5,678 nt of DNA, taken from Bryobacterales bacterium (GTDB lineage Bacteria > Acidobacteriota > Terriglobia > Bryobacterales > Bryobacteraceae). A program made the position numbers and the translations under genes. The stretch covers positions 1 to 5,678 of the forward strand of contig JAEUQE010000364.1 of the NCBI GenBank assembly GCA_016789785.1. The letters run 5' to 3'. The notes under the pieces were generated by a model that was not told the DNA's origin, did no database searches, and was given only the letters and a program-made list of their open reading frames with translations. This document shows, one piece after another, positions 1-5,678 of this stretch (the stretch's first letter is position 1; each line of letters begins with the position of its first letter).

Positions 1-1970
1 GGAAGCCGGAAGAGATTATGGCCGGTCTGTGCAACGTGCTGCCGAAGAACATCTGGCTGTATGTTTCGCAGATTCCGAACCTCGCCGCCATCGGCTCCAC
101 ATTCCTTCTGCAGGGCGGCACGCAGTACAATCTCGCCGCCGTGAAGTCGCAAGTCGACTTCATCGAATCCCGATTCAAGGGCAAGGAACAGCAGGCGAAT
201 GTGATCGTGCACGAGCATTGCGGAGAGGCTGGCGCCATCGGCGCGGCACTCGAAGCCGGACGCCTGTGGGACAACGGGCGGCAGTCGACGTTCATCGGTC
301 TGGATGCCATCTCGAAGATCCAGTACAAGACGACACGCAATGAGCAGACCCGCTGCTACTTCTGCAAAAACAAATGCCTCCGCACGTTCATCGACGTGAA
401 GACGATCGTCCTGAACGAGAATGGCTATGTTCCGAAGAAGTCGAAGGTGCCGATGGAGGAGGGCTCGCAGCGTCTGATCATCGCCACCTGCGAAAAAGGC
501 ACGGTGGAAGATATCAACGAGATGCGCAACATCAAGGGCGGTCTCGACAAGATGAAGAAGGAGAATCCGAACTTCGTCGAAGTCGCGGCGCGTCAGGTGT
601 TCAAGGTGATGGATGCGCCGCTGGTGGCCGATCCGTTGCCGAAGTTCAACTTCACGGCCGCGCAGAAGAAGCGAACCGAGTTGATCAAGCGGCGGGCGGA
701 GTTGCGCATCGGCATGCCTCGCGTGCTGAACATGTACTCGCAGGCGCCCGTGTTTACCGGCTATTTCGCCTCGCTCGGTATCAAAGCCGAGCATATGATC
801 TGGTCGGACTACACTTCGGAAACGCTCTACAAGGAAGGTGGCAAGCGCGGATCCATCGATCCCTGCTTCCCGTCGAAGCTCGGCATTCCGCATGTACACA
901 ATCTGCTGTATGTGCACCATTCCAAGAAGCCGCTCGATATCATCTTCTTCCCGATGATCGACTGTTTGACCAGCGAACTCAGCCACGTTCAAGCGTCGCG
1001 TTCGTGTCCAACGGTGGCGGCAACGCCGGCTGCGGTGAAGGCCGCGTTCACCAAGGAAGGCGATCTTTTCAAGGAAAAGAACGTCATCTTCCTCGACACA
1101 TTCGTCAACATCTCAAAGCCCGACATGTTCGAGCGGCAGATGTTCGAACAGTTCAAGGACATTCTCGGCCTGTCGCCCGAGGAGAATGCGCGCGCGATCA
1201 ACGAAGGCTACAAAGCCCTTCATTACTTCAACAACGTCACGCTTCGCGGCGCCGCCCGCGAGGTGCTGGAGCAACTCGAACGCGAGGACCGTTTGGGCGT
1301 GGTGCTGCTGGGCCGCCCCTATCACAACGATCCGGGCGTGAATCACGAGATTCTTGAAGAGTTCCAGAAGCTCGGTTATCCGGTGTTCACGCAGGACTCG
1401 CTGCCGATTGACGACGACATGGTATGGCGTCTGTTCGGCGAAGAAGTGAACGCGGGCGATGTGCCGCATCCACTGGCCGTCACCGACGTCTGGAAGAACT
1501 CCTACTCGGAAAACACCACTCGTAAGGTTTGGGGTGCGAAGTATGTCGCGCGCCATCCGAACCTGGTTGCGCTGGAGCTATCGAGCTTCAAGTGCGGTCA
1601 CGACGCGCCGATCTACTCGGTTGTCGAAGAGATCGTGGAGCACTCCGGCACGCCTTACTTCTGCTTCAAGGACATTGATGAGAACAAGCCAACCGGCTCC
1701 ATCAAGATCCGTACCGAGACCATCGCGTACTTCCTGAAGCGCTATCGCGAAGATATGGTCGTGAATCGCAAGAAGATGACCGACATCGAACGGAAACTGG
1801 CGGACTTCGAACAACGGCTGCGCCGTCAGTTGCTCAAGGAGAAGTTGGATCGTCTGCACACGGATGAAGCGGTGAAGAATTCGCTCGACCAGGGAGCGAT
1901 GCCGCAGATTCACGTGTCGCTGGGACAGTTGTCCAAGCCTCCGCAGCGTCCTCACGCCAGCGGCGACTAA
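1..1970 (+). CDS. BadF/BcrA-type acyl-CoA dehydratase activase fused to DUF2229 region (3' part, 5' truncated)
   Basis: The reading frame is open through the left edge (codons from base 3 read KPEEI before an internal Met at 18), so this is the C-terminal part of a longer protein; intact relatives run to well over a thousand residues. Numbering from that Met, residues 1-85 are the end of an ASKHA ATPase domain (LQGGTQYN 31-38, VHEHCGEAGAIGAALE 64-79). A CxxCxxxC cluster follows (C113, C116, C120), with C158 in a CEKG motif. Residues about 230-540 form the DUF2229 / 2-hydroxyacyl-CoA dehydratase-like part, with C283 (DPCFPSK), C316, C330 (SCPTVAATP), GRPYHNDPGVN (432-442) and C526 (KCGHDA). 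The tail from about 580 is charged and helical. In the family, the ATPase drives ATP-dependent electron transfer through an Fe-S cluster to a dehydratase or reductase partner in the cytoplasm. The substrate here is unknown. The family call is firm; the reaction is inferred only from relatives. Confidence 0.9.
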   Translation, partial: KPEEIMAGLCNVLPKNIWLYVSQIPNLAAIGSTFLLQGGTQYNLAAVKSQVDFIESRFKGKEQQANVIVHEHCGEAGAIGAALEAGRLWDNGRQSTFIGLDAISKIQYKTTRNEQTRCYFCKNKCLRTFIDVKTIVLNENGYVPKKSKVPMEEGSQRLIIATCEKGTVEDINEMRNIKGGLDKMKKENPNFVEVAARQVFKVMDAPLVADPLPKFNFTAAQKKRTELIKRRAELRIGMPRVLNMYSQAPVFTGYFASLGIKAEHMIWSDYTSETLYKEGGKRGSIDPCFPSKLGIPHVHNLLYVHHSKKPLDIIFFPMIDCLTSELSHVQASRSCPTVAATPAAVKAAFTKEGDLFKEKNVIFLDTFVNISKPDMFERQMFEQFKDILGLSPEENARAINEGYKALHYFNNVTLRGAAREVLEQLEREDRLGVVLLGRPYHNDPGVNHEILEEFQKLGYPVFTQDSLPIDDDMVWRLFGEEVNAGDVPHPLAVTDVWKNSYSENTTRKVWGAKYVARHPNLVALELSSFKCGHDAPIYSVVEEIVEHSGTPYFCFKDIDENKPTGSIKIRTETIAYFLKRYREDMVVNRKKMTDIERKLADFEQRLRRQLLKEKLDRLHTDEAVKNSLDQGAMPQIHVSLGQLSKPPQRPHASGD

Positions 1971-1990
1971 TTTCGCTCAAGACTGAGTTT

Positions 1991-2030
1991 GCAAGCGCCC
2001 TGCGGTTACCAACAACTGCGGGGCGTTTGT
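1991..2030 (+). terminator. Rho-independent terminator of the activase-like gene
   Basis: A hairpin begins 20 bases after the stop codon at 1968-1970. The core stem is 12 pairs (1996-2007 with 2014-2025, two of them G-U), with a 6-base loop ACCAAC. It can extend outward through AAG/TTT and C-G to about 17 pairs. The 3' arm runs into TTTGTGT, a short T-rich tail rather than a long T-run. Position, stem strength and tail fit an intrinsic terminator. It makes read-through into the downstream kinase gene unlikely to be the main source of that gene's transcript. Confidence 0.8.
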
Positions 2031-2034
2031 GTAA

Positions 2035-2071
2035 GATAGCGTACATTGCGCCGTAAGCGATCAGCGCTATC
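2035..2071. repeat. 7-bp inverted repeat GATAGCG / CGCTATC in the kinase upstream region
   Basis: GATAGCG (2035-2041) and its exact complement CGCTATC (2065-2071) are separated by 23 bases, giving a centre-to-centre distance of 30 bp, close to three DNA turns. It lies between the terminator and the kinase gene, where a promoter or operator is expected. The CTATCG core recurs at 2115-2120 and in reverse at 2138-2143. It is short enough to occur by chance, so it is recorded as a candidate site only. No convincing -35/-10 pair was found next to it. Confidence 0.3.
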
Positions 2072-2099
2072 GAGTGCCTCCTCAAAGTGTGTTCGGCGA

Positions 2100-2130
2100 G
2101 ATTCCCCGGCTCACCTATCGCCGGAGAATC
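2100..2130. promoter_or_regulatory. 11-bp dyad upstream of the kinase start: candidate operator or leader hairpin
   Basis: The left arm, bases 2100-2110 (GATTCCCCGGC), matches the complement of the right arm, bases 2120-2130 (GCCGGAGAATC), at 10 of 11 positions. The single mismatch is C2105 against A2125, and the loop is TCACCTATC. Arm centres are 20 bp apart, about two helical turns, the geometry expected of a site bound by a dimeric regulator. As RNA it would be a strong hairpin ending 28 bases before the GTG start. No T-run follows, so it is not an ordinary intrinsic terminator. The dyad is seen directly; the regulatory role is inferred. Confidence 0.45.
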
Positions 2131-2143
2131 CAACGGTCGATAG
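2115..2143 (+). repeat. Second, overlapping inverted repeat in the kinase leader
   Basis: CTATCGCCG (2115-2123) can pair with CGG plus CGATAG (2134-2136 and 2138-2143), with T2137 bulged, giving nine pairs around a 10-base loop. It uses bases 2120-2123, which are also in the right arm of the 2100-2130 dyad, so the two hairpins exclude each other. It ends 15 bases before the GTG start, close to the weak ribosome-binding region. It is weaker than the first dyad and may be coincidental. Confidence 0.3.
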
Positions 2144-2158
2144 ACGGGATGGATTGGT

Positions 2159-4207
2159 GTGTCGCGCCCAAGCAAGCCTAACCTCCGGATTCCGCTCCTT
2201 GTCCTGAGCCTGATGCTCGGATACGACGTTGCCGTCAGCGCCGGCGATGGCACTGTCGCCTACCGCGTCGGCTACAGCGCCTTTCCTCCGTATGTCATCC
2301 TGCAGAACAATGGAAGCCCCGCAGGCTTCTCGGTCGAGATCCTGAAGGAAGCGGCGCGCCGCAGCGGGATCAGCTTGTATTGGACGCGTTATCAGGGCGC
2401 TCCTGACCTCGCCCTGGGCAAGGGCGAGATCGATCTGTTCCCAATGCTCGCGATCCTGCCGGAGCGAGCCCAATTGGTCGACTACAGCAATCCCTGGTGG
2501 GAGAACTCTCTTGTGGTGGTTTCGCCACGTGCGCGGGCGGTCCGAACCGTGGAAGCGACTGTGGGCAAGAAAATCTCCCTCATCCACGCTTCCTTCGGAC
2601 TGCAGCGGATGACAAAGCTGTTCCCGAACGCAGTTCCCATGCCCACCACGGACTACCGCGAGGTGGTCGCGAGTGTTTGCCAAGGCAAGTCGGATGCAGC
2701 CATTCTGGAGACCCGGCTTGCGAACTCGCTGCAGTTCCTCAACGAGTGCCGCAACGTGGATCTCACGATGGCGTGGTTTCCCGAACTGAATTTGACCTAC
2801 GGGGTTGGAGTGCGAAAGGGGCTGAAACCCGTCGCCGACCGTTTGCAGCGAGAAATCGTTGCGATGGCCCTGGATGGCTCTATGACGCGCATCGGCGAAC
2901 CGTGGGGAGTCAGCGTCACCAACCAGCGCATTCTCACGGCCCAGTTGGAGGCAGCGCGTACTCGCGATCAATGGTGGAAGGCGGGGGCCTTTGTCTCCGT
3001 CGTTGTGGTGATTCTGCTCGCCTACACTGCCATCCGGATGCGCAAAGCAAAACAGATCGCGCAACGGGCAGCCGAACTGCGCGCGCAGTTTCTGGCCAAT
3101 GTCAGCCACGAGATCCGCACTCCGCTCCATGGCATGATCGGCATGACGGAGTTGCTGAGTTCCACCAACCTCAGCCATGAACAAGCGGACTACGTCGGCG
3201 CCATTCGCAACGCTGGCAAACTCCTGCTCTCACAGATCAACGATCTGCTCGACTACTCGAAGCTGGACGCCGGCAAAATGGCGATTGAGCGGATTGCGTT
3301 CTCGCCGCAGTCCCTTGTCCATGAGGTGAGGACGCTCTACGAAGCGGCCGCGGCCGACAAGGGGCTTTCTCTCAGTGCTTCCGCAAGTCTCCAGGATTTG
3401 CTGCTTGGCGATCCGACAAGGCTGCGTCAGGTCCTGAACAACCTGCTGAGCAATGCGATCAAGTTTACCGAGTGCGGTTCGGTCCAGTTGGACTGCGCTC
3501 GCATTCCGGCCGCATCCGCAGACGTGTTGCGATTCACGGTGAAGGACACCGGTATCGGCATTGATCCCGCGGTTCGCGACCGCATCTTCGAAGCCTTTTC
3601 CCAGGCCGACGGATCCACCACGCGCCGCTACGGGGGCACTGGCCTTGGCCTGTCCATCTGCCGCGACCTTGTGACATTGATGGGCGGAGAGATCGGAGTC
3701 GAGAGCACACCCGGCAAAGGCAGTGAGTTCTGGTTCACGATCCCTTTCGTGGCTGCACCGGTGGAAGCCCGCGCCGTACCCCTGCAGGAAATCCAGGGAG
3801 AAGCAGCCGCGCAAGCGGAGGTATTGGTGGCCGAGGATCACCCCGTCAATCAGCGCATTCTCGTCGCACAACTGCGCCGTCTGGGGTACACCGCGGTGGT
3901 GGTCCCCAACGGCGCGCAAGCCGTGGATCTGGTCCAGAAGCGCAGCTTCGACCTTGTGCTGATGGACGGTAGTATGCCCGAATTGGACGGCTACGATGCG
4001 ACGCGCCAGATTCGCTCGTTGAGTTCGGCTGTCCGCAATGTGCCGATTGTCGGAGTGACCGCCAGCACTTATCCGGAAGACATTGAGAGAGCACTCACCG
4101 CAGGAATGAACGATGTGCTTCCGAAGCCCTTCGAGCTTGCGCAACTGCGCGATGTGATTGCCCGTTGGTCCGTTCCGCGCAGCGCGCCAGCCGGACCTGT
4201 CGCGTAG
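2159..4207 (+). CDS. Hybrid sensor histidine kinase with periplasmic solute-binding (SBP_bac_3) sensor domain
   Basis: This is a membrane sensor that should autophosphorylate on His and relay to its own receiver. Residues 1-28 are a signal peptide (hydrophobic 11-21, likely cleavage VSA/GD). Residues about 33-251 are a family-3 periplasmic binding domain with R103 in [10 protein letters not shown], where amino-acid binders hold the ligand carboxylate, and E184 in DAAILETR. One membrane helix spans 275-292. HisKA has H317 in SHEIRTP. HATPase has N432 (LLSNAIKF), DTGIGI (463-468) and GGTGLGL (492-498). The receiver (about 556-670) has E559/D560, phospho-acceptor D603, T634 and K656. The layout resembles a reduced BvgS/EvgS with one sensor lobe pair and no HAMP, PAS or C-terminal HPt. 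The GTG start is the first usable codon after the in-frame TAG at 2141; upstream purines (GGGATGGA, 2146-2153) are a weak ribosome site. The ligand and target genes are unknown; no partner regulator lies nearby. Confidence 0.93.
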   Translation: MSRPSKPNLRIPLLVLSLMLGYDVAVSAGDGTVAYRVGYSAFPPYVILQNNGSPAGFSVEILKEAARRSGISLYWTRYQGAPDLALGKGEIDLFPMLAILPERAQLVDYSNPWWENSLVVVSPRARAVRTVEATVGKKISLIHASFGLQRMTKLFPNAVPMPTTDYREVVASVCQGKSDAAILETRLANSLQFLNECRNVDLTMAWFPELNLTYGVGVRKGLKPVADRLQREIVAMALDGSMTRIGEPWGVSVTNQRILTAQLEAARTRDQWWKAGAFVSVVVVILLAYTAIRMRKAKQIAQRAAELRAQFLANVSHEIRTPLHGMIGMTELLSSTNLSHEQADYVGAIRNAGKLLLSQINDLLDYSKLDAGKMAIERIAFSPQSLVHEVRTLYEAAAADKGLSLSASASLQDLLLGDPTRLRQVLNNLLSNAIKFTECGSVQLDCARIPAASADVLRFTVKDTGIGIDPAVRDRIFEAFSQADGSTTRRYGGTGLGLSICRDLVTLMGGEIGVESTPGKGSEFWFTIPFVAAPVEARAVPLQEIQGEAAAQAEVLVAEDHPVNQRILVAQLRRLGYTAVVVPNGAQAVDLVQKRSFDLVLMDGSMPELDGYDATRQIRSLSSAVRNVPIVGVTASTYPEDIERALTAGMNDVLPKPFELAQLRDVIARWSVPRSAPAGPVA

Positions 4208-4219
4208 CACCTACGCGAC
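4199..4219. repeat. Perfect 9-bp palindrome covering both convergent stop codons
   Basis: GTCGCGTAG (4199-4207) and CTACGCGAC (4211-4219) are exact complements around a 3-base centre, CAC. The first arm ends the kinase gene (Val-Ala-stop). The second, read on the minus strand, ends the DUF1501 gene with the same Val-Ala-stop codons. Transcripts from both sides would carry the hairpin at their 3' ends. Neither side has a T-run after it, so it is not a standard intrinsic terminator. It could stabilise 3' ends or act as a weak bidirectional stop, but that is inference. Confidence 0.6.
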
Positions 4220-5650
4220 GATCTCCTTGATCACACGGCCACCCGTGTCTGTGAGCTTCTTGTAGCGTCCCGCGTGCAGCATGGTCAACCGCTCCTGCTC
4301 CAGACCCATGAGATGCAGCAACGTCGCATGGACATCACGCAAGGGAATCGGATCACCCGCCGCCCGCACGGAGAGATCGTCCGTCTCCCCAAACGTCGCC
4401 CCTGCCTTCACATTGCCACCAGCCATCCAGACCACGAGCCCATACTGATTGTGATCGCGCCCCGGCTTGTCGGTCACCAGGTTGTTGTCGAACGGGGTGC
4501 GGCCCATCTCGGAAGCCCACACCACCAGCGTCTCCTCCAACAATCCGCGTGACTTCAAGTCCGCAAGCAATCCCGCCACGGGCTGATCCACTTCCTTGCA
4601 GTGCTTCGGAATACGGCCCGCGACGTCGCCGTGGTCATCCCAACGGTCGCCGCCCGCGCCGTGCAGCACCATCACGTAGCGCACACCGCGCTCCACCATC
4701 CGCCGCGCCATCAGACATTGCCGCCCGAAGGGCTCGGCGACGGGATCATCCAAGCCGTAGAGCCTGCGCGTCGCCTCCGACTCCTGATCGAGCGCAACCA
4801 ACTCCGGGGCCTTCGTCTGCATGCGGAACGCGAGTTCGTAGGCCGCGATGCGAGCGTCCAGTTCACTTGTGTTCGTGCGTGCGCCGCTATACTTTTCGTT
4901 GAACCACTTCAACAGATCCAACTCGCTTCGCTGCGCCTCGGCCGAGATCACCTGCGGACGGTTCAGATCGACAATGGGCGTCGATCCATTGCGAAACAGC
5001 GTGCCCTGATAGGCCGCGGGCAGAAAGCCATTGCCCCAAACACCCGCGCCGCCGATTGTCGCGCCGCGGCGGTCGCCCAACACCACGAAACCCGGCAGAT
5101 CCTGATTCTCGCTTCCAAGACCATAGGTCACCCACGCACCGATCGAGGCGCTGCCCGGGAACTGGCTGCCGGTCAGTGTGTGATACACCGCGGGTCCATG
5201 GTTGTTGTTGTCCACTTTGATGCCGTGAATGAACGCGGTCTCGTCCACAACTTTCGCGAAGTGCGGCATCAAATCGGTGACCCAACGTCCGCTCTGGCCA
5301 TGCTGCCGGATCGGAGCCACCGGCGGGATCACGCGGTTCGGCGCCGCGGAGAATGTCGCGATTTCACCAACCGTGCCCTCCGCCTTCGGCATCTGCTTGC
5401 CGGCCATCTTCTCGAGCAGCGGCTTGTGCTCAAACAGATCCATCTGGCTCACGCCCCCTTCCATGAACAGGAAGATACAGCGTTTTGCCTTCGCCATGCG
5501 ATGCTGTGCCCTCATCGCAAGTGGATTCTCCACCGCCGGCCCCGCCTTCGCCGAACCCTGCACCAGGTGACCCAGAGCAAGGCCGCCAAGCCCCAGATAG
5601 GAGTTCAGCAGCATGTCCCTTCGGGAAGTCAATCGTGGATCACGGATCAT
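4211..5650 (-). CDS. DUF1501 family protein with twin-arginine signal (alkaline phosphatase/sulfatase-like fold)
   Basis: This is a complete protein of 479 residues, a normal length for the family. The N-terminus has a Tat-type signal: SRRDMLL (9-15), a hydrophobic stretch to about 30, and a possible cleavage after AKA (34-36), so it probably acts outside the cytoplasm. Family motifs run in order: FLFMEGGVSQMD (60-71), HGIKVDNNNHGP (142-153), LPGFVVLGD (185-193), a WDDH motif (337-340), VVWASEMGRTP (376-386), GRDHN (397-401) and VHATLLHLMGL (440-450), ending LTDTGGRVIKEIVA. The family belongs to the alkaline phosphatase/sulfatase superfamily, and the Asp/Glu/His motifs could hold metal. The true substrate is not established, and I do not assign a reaction. 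ATG at 5650 is supported by GAGG 8 bases upstream and by the RR signal so close to it, though the frame stays open to the window edge. It converges on the kinase gene. Confidence 0.92.
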   Translation of the reverse strand: MIRDPRLTSRRDMLLNSYLGLGGLALGHLVQGSAKAGPAVENPLAMRAQHRMAKAKRCIFLFMEGGVSQMDLFEHKPLLEKMAGKQMPKAEGTVGEIATFSAAPNRVIPPVAPIRQHGQSGRWVTDLMPHFAKVVDETAFIHGIKVDNNNHGPAVYHTLTGSQFPGSASIGAWVTYGLGSENQDLPGFVVLGDRRGATIGGAGVWGNGFLPAAYQGTLFRNGSTPIVDLNRPQVISAEAQRSELDLLKWFNEKYSGARTNTSELDARIAAYELAFRMQTKAPELVALDQESEATRRLYGLDDPVAEPFGRQCLMARRMVERGVRYVMVLHGAGGDRWDDHGDVAGRIPKHCKEVDQPVAGLLADLKSRGLLEETLVVWASEMGRTPFDNNLVTDKPGRDHNQYGLVVWMAGGNVKAGATFGETDDLSVRAAGDPIPLRDVHATLLHLMGLEQERLTMLHAGRYKKLTDTGGRVIKEIVA

Positions 5651-5658
5651 CTCAGTTG

Positions 5659-5662
5659 CCTC
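5659..5662 (-). promoter_or_regulatory. Ribosome-binding site GAGG of the DUF1501 gene
   Basis: On the minus strand, GAGG lies 8 bases before the ATG at 5650. This is good Shine-Dalgarno spacing and supports that start, which matters because no in-frame stop codon separates the ATG from the right edge. Confidence 0.6.
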
Positions 5663-5663
5663 A

Positions 5664-5678
5664 TCAGTCGAGATACAA
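5664..5678 (-). CDS. Possible last codons of an upstream DUF1549/DUF1553-type gene (partial)
   Basis: One minus-strand frame entering from the right edge reads Leu-Tyr-Leu-Asp-stop (TGA at 5664-5666), leaving 13 bases to the DUF1501 start. DUF1553-containing proteins often end in an NEF-(L/V/F)-Y-(V/L/I)-D type tail, and they are very commonly encoded just upstream of DUF1501 genes. Four residues cannot identify a protein, so the call rests mainly on position and known gene pairing. A second minus-strand frame reads VSRLMRQLR and stops at a TGA overlapping the DUF1501 ATG (ATGA); it is the alternative. Confidence 0.4.
   Translation of the reverse strand: MYLD

Noticed and set aside
18..20. 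ATG at 18 as the true start of the activase-like gene
   Set aside because: The frame is open upstream to the edge, there is no ribosome site before it, and the sequence begins in the middle of an ATPase domain. It is an internal Met of a truncated gene.
374..1357. Plus-strand open frame of 327 codons in a second frame inside the activase-like gene
   Set aside because: It is fully inside a recognised coding region and its translation is low-complexity, rich in Arg, Gly and Ala. It has no domain resemblance, so it is a frame shadow.
2032..2037. TAAGAT as a -10 promoter box for the kinase gene
   Set aside because: No -35-like hexamer lies about 17 bases upstream, where the terminator stem sits, and the extended -10 TG is misplaced. 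The match is too weak to call a promoter.
2046..2072. TTGCGC with CTATCG as a -35/-10 pair
   Set aside because: The spacing is only 15 bases and the -10 match is poor. The CTATCG is better explained as part of the inverted repeat noted there.
2111..3184. Minus-strand open frame of 357 codons opposite the kinase sensor domain
   Set aside because: It lies antisense to a gene with clear domains and motifs along its whole length. Its translation is Arg/His/Gly-rich with no recognisable family. Long antisense frames are common opposite GC-rich genes.
3230..4210. Minus-strand open frame of 326 codons opposite the kinase and receiver domains
   Set aside because: It is antisense to intact HisKA, HATPase and receiver motifs. 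Its translation has no recognisable family and no convincing start context.
1..5678. CRISPR array, tRNA or rRNA gene, insertion sequence or attachment site
   Set aside because: No regularly spaced direct repeats, tRNA-like cloverleaf, rRNA-like stretch, transposase motif or terminal repeats were seen. Nearly all of the window is occupied by ordinary coding sequence.

Overview
This is a GC-rich bacterial window with three sizeable protein genes, the tail of a probable fourth at the right edge, and one structured intergenic region. The gene set suggests a soil-type acidobacterium, most likely of the Solibacter/Bryobacter group. A Tat-exported DUF1501 protein probably lies downstream of a DUF1549/DUF1553-type gene, and the protein style of the large activase-like gene also fits. 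Planctomycetes and Verrucomicrobia also carry DUF1501 genes, so the assignment is an inference from family content only.

Layout: (1) 1-1970, plus strand, is the 3' part of a very large fused BadF/BcrA-type acyl-CoA dehydratase activase with a DUF2229 / 2-hydroxyacyl-CoA dehydratase-like C-terminal region. Its start lies to the left of the window. (2) 1971-2158 is a 188-base intergenic region. It begins with a good intrinsic-terminator hairpin and continues with several dyads, including an 11-bp dyad whose half-sites are two helical turns apart, just before the next start codon. (3) 2159-4207, plus strand, is a membrane-bound hybrid sensor histidine kinase. Its order is signal peptide, periplasmic solute-binding (SBP_bac_3) sensor, one membrane helix, HisKA, HATPase and receiver, and every catalytic motif is intact. 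(4) 4211-5650, minus strand, is a complete twin-arginine-signal DUF1501 protein of the alkaline phosphatase/sulfatase-like group. Thirteen bases upstream of its start (5664-5678) is what looks like the last few codons of its usual DUF1549/DUF1553 partner.

The kinase and DUF1501 genes converge with only 3 bases between their stop codons. Both end in the same nine bases, GTCGCGTAG, so the two gene ends form a perfect 9-bp palindrome. No output regulator or phosphotransfer protein for the kinase is in view. Nothing ties the three loci into one pathway: the first two are separated by a terminator, and the second and third converge.

I do not see a clearly new multi-gene system. The most worthwhile leads are the structured leader of the kinase gene, the shared palindromic gene ends, and the cysteine pattern of the truncated activase-like protein.
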